From: Glandiceps talaboti
Lineage: Eukaryota; Hemichordata; Enteropneusta; Spengelidae
Length of the DNA stretch: 64,000 bases
Direction: 5' to 3'
Assembly: GCF_964340395.1 (NCBI RefSeq)
Contig: NC_135555.1
Location: 18,870,615 to 18,934,614, forward strand
Shown: positions 38,101 through 48,075 of the stretch, one piece after another
How positions within the stretch are numbered: position 1 is the stretch's first letter
Layout: each line of letters begins with the position of its first letter
Program-made: the position numbers and the translations under genes
The notes under the pieces: generated by a model
Told to the model about the DNA's origin: nothing
The model's input: only the letters and a program-made list of their open reading frames with translations
The model's database searches: none

Positions 38101-40279
38101 TAAATGAATGTTGGTATACCAGAACAAATGATATGTCTAAAGAAGGTTTGATACAAAATGTAAACCCTAACTTAACATTTAGAGCTTGATTTTTGACAGC
38201 AGACCTATGTAGTCATTTCTGTATGTGTGCTGTCATAGTACTACAGTGTCTACCTGTGATGTCATCATGTTCCAGTGTACCTATGATGTCATCAAGTTAC
38301 AGTGTACCTATTATGTCATCAAGTTACTGTATACCTATGATGTCATCAAGTTACAGTGTACCTATGTCAGAAAATTAGTGTACCTATGATGTCATCAAGT
38401 TACTGTATACCTATGATGTCATCAAGTTACAGTGTACCTATGTCAGAAAATTACAGTGTACCTATGATGTCATCAAGTTACTGTATACCTATGATGTCAT
38501 CAAGTTACAGTGTACCTATGTCAGAAAATTAGTGTACCTATGATGTCATCAAGTTACTGTACCTATGATGTCATCAAGTTACAGTGTACCTATGATGTCG
38601 TCAAGTTACAGTGTACCTATGATGTCGTCAAGTTAGTGTACCTATGATGTCATCAAGTTACAGTGTACCTATGATGTCCTCAAGTTACAGTGTACCTATG
38701 ATGTCGTCAAGTTACAGTGTTACTGTGTACCTATGGTGTCATCAAGTTACTGTACCTATGATGTCATCAAGTTACAGTGTACCTATGATGTCGTCAAGTT
38801 ACAGTGTACCTATGATGTCATCAAGTTACAGTGTACCTATGATGTCGTCAAGTTACAGTGTACCTATGATGTCGTCAAGTTACAGTGTTACTGTGTACCT
38901 ATGGTGTCATCAAGTTACTGTACCTATGATGTCATCAAGTTACAGTGTACCTATGTCAAGTTACTTTGTACCTATGATGTCATCAAATTACAGTGTACAT
39001 GTACCTATGATGTCAAGTTACTGTGTACCTATGATGTCATTAAGTTCCTCTCTGAATAGCTGTGATGTCATCAAGTTTCAATTAAAATTACAATCTTTTT
39101 GTTATCTTTGCCAGGTGACAATTTAATAATTGGTAGTTATGACGCCAAACTGCCATGGTTTGATTTAGATCTGTCCACCAAACCTTACCAGACTCTACGA
39201 CATCATCGTAAAGCTATCCGTCAAGTCTGTTATCACAGATCATACCCGCTGTTTGCTTCAGCATCAGATGATGGTTCAGTCATTGTATGTCACGGCATGG
39301 TGTTTAGGTAGGTGGACTTTATACAAAGTTTTCAATCATGGAGACTTTATAATTTAAAATGGATAGGATACCTTGGGAATTCACTATGGTTAATAAAAAT
39401 GTAGATGTTTAAATACAATATTTTTGGTTTCACTTGCCAGTTCAGAGCTGAACGAGGCAGAAGTGACATCTCTGTTAAATGTGTAGTTAACTACTTCTGC
39501 TGTTTATTGTAGTTGTGTAACATTACAAGCAGTAAATGATATGCGCAAAGCCTGTATGTCACTTCTGCCTGAGTTTTCCGTTTGATGCCAATGCTCTACT
39601 GACAAATGAAAGTAAATGAAACCAACACATTTGATCTTGTTTAAAAGTGGCCATATGGATGAGTATTTATTTTGGACTTTTAATTTATGAAACAACTTTA
39701 CTAGTATGTTTTTCTACTTGAAAAAACAATGTGAAATAACATACACCAAGTCCTTGTTTGTTGCTCAATTAATTGCAAAAAGATGCAAACATTGTAAAAA
39801 ATTTGTTATTGTACACACAATAACAAAAATTTTACACATATTTTTAATGGTTTGCAATTTATTGAGTTACAAACAAGGTCTTGGTATATAGTATTTCACA
39901 TTGTTTTTTTCAAGTAGAAAAACATAGTAAAGTTGTTTTGTAAATTGAAAATCCAAAATAAATACCCCAATTCTCATCCATATGGCCACTTTAACATCCA
40001 CGTTTAATTCACAAGGTGTCCTTTCCCTATAAGTAACTTTAATACACAGTGTGATATTTTGGTACATTATAGTCCACTAAGATGTTGTTTTAATATTGAC
40101 AAGCGATGTCTTGTATTCATTTCAGTGATTTGATGCAGAACCCTCTTATAGTTCCAGTCAAGGTGATGAAAGGACACGTAATCACGAATGACCTGGGAGT
40201 GCTGGACTGTCAATTTCATCCAACACAGCCATGGCTATTCTCCAGTGGTGCAGACAACACAATCAGACTCTTCACCTAG
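23115..40279 (+). CDS. BOP1: Ribosome biogenesis protein BOP1 (complete, 13 exons)
   Basis: Exons: 23115-23192, 24159-24338, 27159-27353, 27721-27872, 28996-29212, 30055-30267, 31372-31533, 32795-32945, 33385-33704, 36901-37086, 37764-37866, 39115-39307, 40126-40279. All have GT/AG borders and agree in phase, giving 767 residues against 746 in human BOP1. Residues 27-155 are acidic and serine-rich. The conserved BOP1 N-terminal domain follows ([50 protein letters not shown]), then a C-terminal WD40 propeller ([26 protein letters not shown], ending [10 protein letters not shown]). In other animals BOP1 joins PES1 and WDR12 (PeBoW) in the nucleolus for 28S/5.8S rRNA processing and 60S assembly. 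I chose the ATG in CAAGATGGCG for its context; the frame is open back to 22998. Intron 3 carries tandem decoy acceptors. Confidence 0.97.
24419..25535. mobile_element. hAT-like element in BOP1 intron 2
   Basis: The ends are CAGGGCTCGAAATTAAC and its exact inverse, 1117 bp apart, and the subterminal regions carry many copies of GGTAGCCC / GGGCTACC. AATAG flanks both sides (24414-24418 and 25536-25540), so the visible target duplication is five bases. The CAGGG...CCCTG ends suit the hAT group, whose duplication is normally eight. No transposase ORF is seen, so it is non-autonomous. It has landed in the first unit of a 59-bp tandem repeat. Confidence 0.8.
25536..25805. repeat. 59-bp minisatellite in BOP1 intron 2
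   Basis: About four and a half units of 59 bp, starting at 25538, 25597, 25656, 25715 and 25774 with TAGTGTAGTA. The sequence just left of the hAT-like element (24388-24418) is the end of another unit, so the array was split by that insertion. Confidence 0.9.
25803..26147. mobile_element. MITE in BOP1 intron 2
   Basis: Inverted ends share AATAGTTCAATGTAGGAT followed by an A-rich stretch. A related right half is present in intron 10 (about 37390-37570), so this is a dispersed family. Confidence 0.6.
27553..27720 (+). repeat. 56-bp tandem repeat duplicating a splice acceptor
   Basis: Three perfect-length units begin at 27553, 27609 and 27665, and the true exon 4 of BOP1 begins a fourth at 27721. 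Each unit consists of the first 30 or so bases of exon 4 followed by the intron end TTTCATTATTACAG. Acceptors precede each later copy; the first copy has AAAG in place of ACAG. Because 56 is not a multiple of three, splicing to any upstream acceptor brings a TAG into frame in the following unit. Confidence 0.92.
28010..28290. repeat. CAAT-rich minisatellite in BOP1 intron 4
   Basis: Blocks of CAAT are separated by repeated copies of GTTTGAGAGTGTAAATTTCC, giving irregular units of about 50-70 bp. The tract is pure non-coding. Confidence 0.85.
29485..29561. repeat. Inverted repeat in BOP1 intron 5
   Basis: TTGAATATTCATGA and TCATGAATATTCA face each other across about 40 bp, with outer GCAC/GTGC also paired. 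Its role is unknown. Confidence 0.6.
29650..29900 (-). pseudogene. LINE 3' end in BOP1 intron 5
   Basis: On the minus strand the text [20 protein letters not shown] then [10 protein letters not shown] and a stop is the common C-terminus of CR1/L2 reverse transcriptases. The tail contains the AAGGCGCTTTGAGATG-type motif and ends in an ATT repeat at about 29650. Confidence 0.75.
30311..30955. mobile_element. Inverted-repeat element in BOP1 intron 6
   Basis: About 640 bp with long imperfect inverted ends containing TTTTCTT, CAACCAAGGAATAT and TGACCTAAGG. The interior includes repeats of CTATGTCACGACAA. A foldback of the same ends stands at 40851-40962, followed by the reverse-complemented interior. 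Confidence 0.65.
31545..31825. repeat. Minisatellite after BOP1 exon 7
   Basis: Three to four imperfect units of roughly 85-95 bp beginning TTTCCA(T/A)GA(C/T)(A/G)ACACA. The array starts about a dozen bases after the exon 7 donor. Confidence 0.75.
32320..32705. mobile_element. MITE in BOP1 intron 7
   Basis: A roughly 385-bp element bounded by GGCCTAA...AAAAAA-type inverted ends with the inner motif GGTTCYGATTA. A closely related full copy lies at 63505-63875 and a partial one at 60255-60390. Open frames within it are not genes. Confidence 0.7.
33776..33890. repeat. CTGT/CCTG-rich tract in BOP1 intron 9
   Basis: Repeats of CTGT and CTGCC, ending in a short hairpin, GCCTGTCTG against CAGACAGGC. 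Simple sequence only. Confidence 0.85.
34164..34278. mobile_element. Mutator-like MITE, eroded copy
   Basis: The ends read TTGTCTTGCTGCTAGACG and, inverted, TAGTCTAGCTGCTAGACC, as in the elements at 34731-34892 and 53495-53648. No target duplication is left. It lies in BOP1 intron 9. Confidence 0.55.
34591..34700. repeat. Inverted repeat in BOP1 intron 9
   Basis: ATTTTAGACTCTA and TAGAGTCTAAAAT face each other across about 70 bp. It lies between the two Mutator-like MITEs and may be another small element. Confidence 0.5.
34731..34892. mobile_element. Mutator-like MITE with 9-bp target duplication
   Basis: A 162-bp element with ends TAATCTTGCTGCTAGATG and, inverted, TAGTCTATCTGCTAGACC. The nine bases ATCGCTACC stand directly on both sides (34722-34730 and 34893-34901). 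A nine-base duplication is typical of Mutator-like elements. It has no ORF of its own. Confidence 0.8.
35690..36365. repeat. Foldback-rich region in BOP1 intron 9
   Basis: CTCAGACC/GGTCTGAG pairs around CCACTAGTGG near 35694-35724, and CACAGACAAG/CTTGTCTGTG near 36288-36318. The block GCTTGCAGACGGAGTAAGTC, or a version of it, occurs here, and again in BOP1 intron 1 (23340-23430 and 23800-23830). Probably remnants of one foldback family. Confidence 0.45.
37390..37570. mobile_element. Partial MITE in BOP1 intron 10
   Basis: Matches the right half of the element at 25803-26147, from CATTAAAAGTAA to CTACATTGAACTATTAAT. A CA microsatellite (about 37478-37510) interrupts it. Confidence 0.5.
38230..39070. 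repeat. 27-bp minisatellite in BOP1 intron 11
   Basis: About 30 imperfect units whose core is CTATGATGTCATCAAGTTAC, mostly 27 bp long with shorter and longer variants. Because 27 is divisible by three, long artificial ORFs cross it. The array ends about 45 bases before the acceptor of exon 12. Each unit contains the near-palindrome GATGTCATC. Confidence 0.95.
39641..39994. mobile_element. Foldback MITE flanked by TTAA, in BOP1 intron 12
   Basis: A third, independently inserted member of the family at 497 and 17226. It is 354 bp with TTAA at 39641-39644 and 39991-39994, and shares the terminal AAGTGGCCATATGGATGA. The two halves pair along almost their whole length. Independent insertion with the same flank supports TTAA as the target site. 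Confidence 0.8.
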
Positions 40280-40520
40280 CTGTACCCAATGTAACCTTTG
40301 ACCTTCAGTGCTGCATGTGCACAGTAGCACAATCAATTCATTCACCAAGGAGGAAGTCAGCTGTATACCCTATGTAACTTTTGACCGTCACGCACGACTG
40401 CAGACAGCACAATCAGAATTCACTGAACAGACTGTCAGTTCTACTCTATGTAACCTTTGGCCTTTCATGCAGCAGATTGCACTGTAAGACTTCAAACAGA
40501 ATGAACAGCTCTACCCTATG
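40240..40520 (+). repeat. Tandem echoes of the BOP1 stop region
   Basis: The last codons of BOP1 and the bases after the stop (GCAGACAACACAATCAGACT, then TGTAACCTTTGACC) recur in three imperfect copies down the 3' untranslated region, about 80-110 bp apart. The copies after the first are not coding. Confidence 0.7.
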
Positions 40521-40850
40521 TAACCTTTGGCTTTCCACCTATACCATACAATACTATGGAATTGTTTGACTTCACAAAGTAGTTCAAGCTATCATATAAG
40601 CATTGACAGAATTGTGCAACAATGTTTCAAATTGATGTAGAGTATTTACAGTTTTGTAGCATCAAGTACTCAAGTTGTAAAGATAACCTGATTGTACCGA
40701 ACACGATGGCCTGATTTTATGCCATGTGAACACTTGGTCTGCTATGTATATACCCATCATATACATGGATGTTTCACTGACCCTACTCTCCTCAAGTTGA
40801 ATACAACTTTTGATTTCCTCATAGTAAAATATATAAACTTTTAGATGCTA

Positions 40851-40962
40851 TTCCCCAATAGTTTTTCTTCGTTCAGCCAAGGAGAATACGAGTGACCTAA
40901 GATGAAGTAGTGACAACCCTTAGGTCACAAGTATTTTCCAGTTGAATGAAGAAAAATATTGG
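40851..40962. mobile_element. Foldback element downstream of BOP1
   Basis: Nearly the whole 112 bp folds on itself: CCCCAATAGTTTTTCTTCG against its inverse, and inner TGACCTAAG against CTTAGGTCA. The ends match those of the 640-bp element at 30311-30955. Confidence 0.7.
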
Positions 40963-41909
40963 GGACTAATATAATTATACTGTCGACAGTAATATAAAAA
41001 AAAGAACAGGGAAAGTAATGTCACTTATGAGCGTCTGATTCATATTTCAAAAACAGCAGAACCAATGATGTAGACACACGTTGTCGAGACATAGACTTGC
41101 ATTGTCATGATGTAGAACGACCAGAGTATATATTCCATATTTTTTGTTGAATTTGGCTCATGCATAGTATAATACCTATTATACAGAAACTGTAATGTCC
41201 AACTTGAATTGATTCTGTGTAGATCTATACATGTATATGAACTTATTTTTGACAAGGCCTTACCAAACGAAATAAACAGTCTACAAATGTCTGTTTTTAA
41301 CTTTATATGTGTGTGGTCAGTTTGATGGTGAGGAGAAGTGTGTATAAATCTATAATCTATGATTAATATTTGATATTCGAAGAAGCTTGAACAAGCATCC
41401 TTACATATACATCCTTGCTTGCTTACAACCATGACTGTTTACCAAGACCATTGGACCTTTCCTTTTGGACATTGCACAAAGGTAAAGTTCAGCTATTCAC
41501 ATGCCAGACTCGTCTAAACATGGCACAAAGGTGAAATTCTACCATTTACATACCAAGCCCATCATTCAACCATAGTAGTGCACAATGGTGAGAATTCTAA
41601 CATTCATATACCAATCTCATTCAAATTTAGTACAAAGATGAGGTTCCATAAATTTGCATGCCAACCCCATTCATACACGGTACAGTACAATCTGATTAAA
41701 ATCTCATGTACGAATACAGCTTTATTTACCTCTATTTCCGTCTCATATTGTTGTTTGTTTTTCGATTTTGTTGTTCCATGAGTGAGCACTCCCTTCTCAC
41801 TGAAGGCCCCTCTACTAGTTCTCAACCAACATCAACAATACCACAAAAAATAAGTATATAAAACACTCAAGACTCTGTTAGATACATTGTTTTGTTGTTA
41901 GAACATTTT

Positions 41910-42520
41910 TGTAACTTCTGGTTTGGAGGTCAATCTGGATAAAACTTAATTACTGCTTATCGGTTCATTAAAGTACAATTGGAGAAATATGGATAACATT
42001 TCACGTAGCTGTGGTCCAATAAGCTACTTTGCATTTTCTTGGGTCATAATCATGAGAAAAATTTATCAGTTAACGTTTACTGTAAGATTAAGAAAATGGA
42101 TGATAAGTTAGCTATTTGGAGATCACGTGATTTGGCCATCAGTGGTAAAGTTACTCTGGCAATCGAGCTTCCAATCTTCTGTATGTGATGAATTCAATTT
42201 CTCTCCTTTCAGAATATGTATAAGGAGTGCACATTCACAGTCATTTAACTTTATTTGGAAGGGAAAAAGACCCTGCATTATAAGAGTACTACCGTTATAG
42301 GTGATCATAATCAAGGGTGTCTGCGAATGGTGGATCTTGAAATACAAAACAAAGCATTTAAACTCATTTGGACTGTTCACATTATAGAGACAGTTGCCTT
42401 GGGGAATAATATGCAAACATTCAATAGATTTGAAGGGCTGGAATTTTTGCTTAGCTGTAACTACAATATCAATAAAAATGTTAATATTCATGACAGCTGC
42501 TTGTTTGGTGTCATTGTGAA
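41910..42520 (+). pseudogene. Decayed LINE fragment (Tx1/L1-like C-terminal part)
   Basis: Broken frames contain GLEVNLDKT, then FNFIWKGK, TTVIGDHNQGCLRMVDLEIQ, NKAFKLIW and FEGLEFLLSCNYN. This order matches the region after the reverse transcriptase in Tx1/L1-type LINEs as I know them. Stops and frameshifts interrupt it. The clade call is from memory of the motif pattern and not tested. Confidence 0.65.
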
Positions 42521-42911
42521 CTATATCAAAGCTGTGCAGTGCATTGGCAAATCAAACTTAGCAATTCTAGTTTTTCTAATAACGACATGTACCTCTTCAA
42601 AACAATAACAGTTGGATATATATTTAAGGGGGAAAGGTGATGAATGACTTTAAGCCTAGTGCTATACGGTCCATTTGATGGGTGCTGCTCGCACGAACGC
42701 AAGCTCACCATATATGACTTTGTGTTACAACTGTTCGTGTAATAATTATAGGTACTATCCGTAAAGAAGTAATAAATTACAAGAAGGAAATGGTGTAACA
42801 CATCAACATGTTTGATAACCTAGAAATTGATGAACAGTGAAACAAACACTTGATAATGATGTACAATTATGTTCTCTTTAAAACTATCAATAAGGTGGAA
42901 AGTCAGTTTCA

Positions 42912-42917
42912 TTTATT
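42912..42917 (-). promoter_or_regulatory. Polyadenylation signal
   Basis: AATAAA on the minus strand, about 120 bases after the stop codon of the PC-esterase gene. Confidence 0.5.
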
Positions 42918-43035
42918 GTCACATTTGTTTCAAAAATTATTATAGTACAGTTGATTCAAGTTTACATAGATTTCATAGTTACGTTGAATGTAAAAACATA
43001 AGTGTGTGTGTGTTCAAACAAATACTGGAGACACT

Positions 43036-45299
43036 TTACTGACAAAACAGAGTGAGTATGATGTGTGCCACCATACGAGAAACAAACCCATTGTAGCGCT
43101 TGGCAGCATGATCACTGCGATAGAAACGTATGCCTTTGTGTATATTCCCACAATAACAACTTCCAGACAATTCGAAATAATCGACTTTTGAAATGTTGTG
43201 ACTGTTGTGAAGAAAATCTTCGGTTAATGCATTCATTAGGGTTAGTCGAGGTTTGGACAAGAAGTCACATCTAGAGGTATCGCTACCTTCTGGGGAATTC
43301 ACCCAAATTATTTGTCCATGTTTTGAAAGAAGCGTCTGTAACTTGCTTGAAAATGCTGGGAGTAGAGTCTTGTATCTTTCAAAGACATTGAACTGTTCTG
43401 ATATATTACCATTTGGTTTTGCATCATGCAGACCAGTCAGAACGACCAACAAGTCTGCATTCCCATGTGGGATTAGTAAACGTTGTAAATCTGCATCGGT
43501 CTTTCCTACAACACAGTCAATTCCACATCCCAATGGTTGTGCCATCACGAAATTAAACTCTAGTCGTCCGCCCATCATATCAAGTGGTCTCGACGTTGAT
43601 TTACTTCTACCAACCCACAACTTCCTGGCTGCCATTTCCCTTTTACTCATCAAAGATGACTTGAAGTTTTGATAGTGATATATTTGTAGCAACTCATTTG
43701 TTAATTCTTCTGTTATTGAGTCTCCTATCAACAAGACTTTTTTTCCCAGGATGCACCTTTTCAAGTCGCCTGAGCTGTACATTTTGAAATGGCAATTGTA
43801 TGGTGCCCACACACGACGAGAACTGCGAAGAATGTTGACGTCACCTTCGCAAAGAACGCCATCACAGCCACTTTTTGGAATACTGACCCAGCGACCTGGC
43901 GATGTGCCTGTTGTACACAATGGTGTAGGTATTTTCTGGAGGGCGCAATTTTGATTACCCACGAGCATTAAAGACAGAGGTGAATTGTCTAGTTGAATGT
44001 CAAGGCAAGGGACGTGATGTCTGGTGTTGAACATTTTGAATCTATCCTTTTCTGTGTGAACCAATAATATTTCAAGACGATACTGTCCAATTGGAAGTGC
44101 GGGTATTGTTACTTCAAACACTCCCTGACCGGAATATATCACCGCAACTTTGTTAAAATGTAAACTGTAATTCTTGCCTTCTGGATATATTTCCAAATCA
44201 GGTCCAACTATTCTACCGTATACATCTAACCAAGGTTCACAGTCTACATTTTGACCTTCCTGGTTGACGCCTCTCACAGTTAGAACCTCTCTGGTACATG
44301 CATTTAAAATCAGGTTATTGTTCCTCATTTTCCTGTCAGAAGTGTCCAATATAAATCTGTCTGGATACTCACTTATGTTACAAAACTGTAAACTCGTTGA
44401 AGCCATGAGTCTTGACATTTCAACAGCTAAACTTACATTCCACAATGCTGCTTCTTGGATGTATTGATTTGATGAAAGTAAAGATACTGCTCTGAAATAT
44501 CCTTTTCCATACCAGTTCTGAAAGAGATGAAGAAATTATGTTAACCAATCTGAGATGACCAACACAAAATACTGGAAATGACTATTGTCTCGGGACATCA
44601 ATAAGGCATTGGTGATGAGACCTTTGAGTCGATATTTAGCATAAAACACCAGTACTCAATTTGCATTTTATAGACGCATAGGAGAATCCATCCATCCATC
44701 CATCCATCCATCCCTCTCTCCGTTTCTTCCTCCCTCTTCCGATCGATCGATCCATCCCTCCCTCCCTCCCTCTAGAGAACACATGACCATATCGCATGAT
44801 ATCCCCCACCAGGTCTTTAAATAAGATTACCATTGTCCGCTGTGATAGAAAAGTGAAATGGTGATGAATAAGCATGCAAGGTGCGTCACGTCAGCATAGG
44901 CATGAAAACTATGGTTTTTGTACATGGTTTATCCGCAGCCTAGTCAATACTCTACAGTCACTAACCTGGCAGAGACTCAGTTCAGTATGCAAACCCGATT
45001 AATTTTAAACAAAAAGAAAAGAGCTGCACCGATATCGGATATATCTCCTACCGAACAGGCTATTTCCTTATTTCGAGAAGCACCGTTTGCAAGATCAACA
45101 GGAATACTAGTAAAGTTCTTATTAAGGGGAAGGAGCAGTAATAACCTACCATGCTAAAAATAATCATGCCCATCCCAGCATATCCATAAAGAATCATACA
45201 TAATATAGTTGTCAATGTGATCATGGCAAATAACGTCTTCTTTATGTTTGTGGTAGACATCCGCACACTCGCCGTTTCTTTCTCGAATTTGTACGTCAT
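43036..45299 (-). CDS. PC-esterase (SGNH-like) type II membrane protein, NXPE-like
   Basis: Two exons, 45299-45150 and 44517-43036, both meet in phase 0 with GTAGGT and TTTCAG borders; total 543 residues. The N-terminus is short and basic, followed by one membrane helix (about 23-48, LFAMITLTTILCMILYGYAG), which predicts a Golgi-type type II protein. The luminal part begins with a beta-rich stretch and ends in the PC-esterase domain: GDSIT with nucleophile Ser317, an HGNADLLVVLTGLHD block, and RSDHAAKRYNG (Asp519-His520) near the end. PC-esterase proteins are thought to act on modified glycans, but the substrate here is unknown. The adjacent Asp-His is less usual than the family's spaced pair, so activity should not be assumed. 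NXPE-like is my best family guess. Additional exons between the two cannot be excluded. Confidence 0.8.
44684..44775. repeat. CCAT / CCCT simple repeat
   Basis: A CCAT run followed by CCCTC and ATCG units, inside the intron of the PC-esterase gene. Confidence 0.9.
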
Positions 45300-45545
45300 C
45301 AAAAGTCTGCGGGTGTTCTGTTGGTAGATATGCCAGATAAGATGTATGATATGATATGATATGATATAATATGATGTGGGTTTTATTGTCATATATATAT
45401 ACTGGTACATATATAATGAAATGTGCATTGATTTTGCGTGTAATGAAGCAGCATCAAGCAAAATAAGATTACAGACAGTTGTAACTAATTGTTGTAACAG
45501 ATTGTAACTAAAAAGAAAGAGTTTAACGCTCATGATATAACTAAA

Positions 45546-46375
45546 ATGAGATTATTAGCGACACAACCTAATACTAAAGAATTTTGGTCTTTGTTCAAAT
45601 CAAAATCAAGTGGTCTGCCGGAAAGTATACAAGCATTTGAATGGTATGATTATTTCAAAGCCTTATTTAACCCTGGAGAAACAATGGATCCAGATAACAA
45701 TGAGTTTTACAACTCTGTTAAGAATTTTACCGATAACTTGTAAATGGACAATACTCAAGATTTCACTGATATTGACTTTGACATTTTAGATGACCATATC
45801 ACAGTGGATGAAGTTAAAACCTGTATTAATAAAATGTCAAATGGAAAGTAACCGGGATTAGATGACTTCTTTAAGAATTCACCTGGTTTTATTCTAGATA
45901 TTTTATGTACACTTTTTAACAAATCTTTGAAAGTGGTTATTTTCCTGAAGTCTGGACGCAAGGCATAATCGCACCAATCTATAAAAAGGGACCCAAACAT
46001 TTGCCTAGTAACTATAGAAGTATCACTTTGCTTTCAAGTCTTGGTAAGATTTTTTATAAGCATTATATATGTACGAATGCAGACTTGGTTTGACATTAAT
46101 TGTGAAACAGTTGAAGAGCAGGCAGGATTTCTTTGTTAATGATTTGGGTAAAAGTCTTAGAACAAATATCTTTTCAGGTGGTCACAATGGAATTTTACAT
46201 TTGTTCTATTTACTGTATGCTGACGACCTATGTATTTTCAGTACTAGTGTAATCGGATTGCAACGTTTACTAAACAAATTGTCTCACTTCTGTGAAATCT
46301 GAAAGCTCTCTGTAAATATTTCGAAGACTAAAAATATTGTTTTCAGAAGGGCCCAAAGGGTGGGATACTGAAAAG
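45546..46375 (+). pseudogene. Decayed LINE reverse transcriptase, internally deleted
   Basis: Starts with FWSLFKSKSSGLPESIQAFE, and continues with KTCINKMSNGK, YKKGPKHLPSNYRSITLLSS and EEQAGF, then YADDLCIFS. Several stops and frameshifts break it, and the catalytic block between EEQAGF and YADD is missing. It begins just upstream of the PC-esterase gene on the opposite strand. Confidence 0.8.
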
Positions 46376-46575
46376 CTATGAGCACTATGACTAGTACTAG
46401 AAGAACAATATCAGATGGATTCCTTCGAAAGTCCACAATAATCTCTTAGATCTTTTTGACATTCAGTTCAAGATTGTTTTCAGAGTACCATGTTACGATA
46501 GAATCCACTTCATTATGATACCATGTTTCATCACTTTTGATTAATCCGCCCACAGTGGTGTCACTCAAAATTGAT

Positions 46576-46855
46576 CAGGGGTGAACAAATCATTTTGTGA
46601 ACAGGTGGTCCCCAGACCAGTGCCTTAAAAAATTCACTGGTCCTGCTGAAAGAATTAGTGGTCCCAGGTCCCGCTAATGTAAAACATTGAATCTTACCTA
46701 TGACTCTGTATATTCAGACGACTTTTTAACACAGTTATTAACAGTAAGGTACTGGTCCGACAGACCAGACAAGGTAAAATTTGTGTGGTCCGCTAAAAAA
46801 AATCACAAGTCCCGGACCCAGGACCAGTGGATTTGTTCACCCCTGGTACCAGTGT
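46576..46855. mobile_element. hAT-like MITE
   Basis: Inverted ends CAGGGGTGAACAAATC and its inverse, 280 bp apart. The interior has further inverted words around GGTCC/GGACC. I found no convincing target duplication. Confidence 0.65.
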
Positions 46856-46869
46856 TAACAACTAGAGAT

Positions 46870-47820
46870 TTCGAATAAGTATTACCAATTTTAACAACTT
46901 GAGATCGATCTAATAAAAAATCTAACATCCATTTACAGATCCTAGCAGTAAGTCCCAAGCGATATTAGTTTGTCATATAATCTAAAGGGTGAAATTGTAT
47001 GTTTTTATTATAGTATAGAAATGTGTCCCAAATGGTTGATATGATAGGAAATAGAATCTGAAGTGCTGCCAAAATTACATGCATGACCATTTATCAAGCA
47101 GTCTGTATAGAACTTAATATGCTGATTCCAACATAGTATTCGTGTCTTTCTGTATACCAAAGGCCACCTATTTCTGTGGAATATGGTGTATGGTATGTGG
47201 TATTGAAGAGCAATATTATTTCACTGGCGAAAAATAGCGACCAAAGGCGTTTGCTTGCTTGTGGTATAGCAGGAATGAGACAAGTTTTACACAGACATAT
47301 AACGTTTTGCGTTTCGGTAACGTATCATTGTATAAACACCACATGAACCCGAGATGCATGCTGATGATTAAATGTCAGGACTTATTCTTGTGCGTTTATT
47401 TTGCTTCGCGGATTACAGCTGCGTAGATGCGCGTGTGTTTTATATTAATTTATATGTGTAAGGGCATAGTCACGTGATTCGAAACAACCCAGGCGTTCTG
47501 TATCAGACGATCATACGTCAAAATGGCGTCTACACGTAATTGTAAATACGTGTTAAGTTTTAGTCATTTTTCTTCTATTAAATTTCGCATTTTTTATATA
47601 AAAGTTCGGAAGCATAATTGTAAATTAATTGCTTTTTGGACAGAAGATGTCAACGCGCGAGTACGAGTGAGTGCACATTCCAATGTCTTTCACGTTTGTG
47701 TACGTCACGTTTGTACACGTCATTACGTGTACGCCTGCACGATACCACAGTACACGCACGGATTAGATGGCGTTGGAATGTAGACGCTTGACAAACGTAA
47801 TGCACAGTATTGTATTTTTT
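46870..47820. other. No gene recognised
   Basis: Contains an ORF at 47523-47783 with a good start context (AAAATGGCGTC) and a CACGTG nearby, but its product is not recognisable and Cys/His-rich only by chance composition. No repeats of note. Confidence 0.3.
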
Positions 47821-47829
47821 ATTCAACAA

Positions 47830-48075
47830 AACCTACGAACATAACCTCCGTCGAAGCTTCATTACAAATCTTTACCGAAGGTTCTTCCGAGGCAACTTGG
47901 TTTGACCTTGGAAAATAAGCTTCGAACATGGGTTTTTTTTATCCACAAACCTCTTTCGAAGCTTCATTACAAATCTTTATTGAAGGTTCTTCCGAGACAA
48001 CGTTAACTTAGTTTAACCTTTGAAAGTAAGCTTCACATAAGCTTTACCCACAAACCTTCGTCTAAACTTCAGAGA
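47830..48075. repeat. Tandem repeat of about 115 bp
   Basis: Two and a half units containing GAAGCTTCATTACAAATCTT, GAAGGTTCTTCCGAG and TTTGACC/TTTAACC. Confidence 0.75.

Noticed and set aside
38644-39126. A 160-codon frame of repeating MMSSSYSVP
   Set aside because: It is the 27-bp minisatellite of BOP1 intron 11 read in one frame; the unit length is divisible by three.
41040-41432. A 130-codon minus-strand ORF downstream of BOP1
   Set aside because: It overlaps dispersed repeat sequence related to 30600-30750 and has no recognisable domain or splice context.
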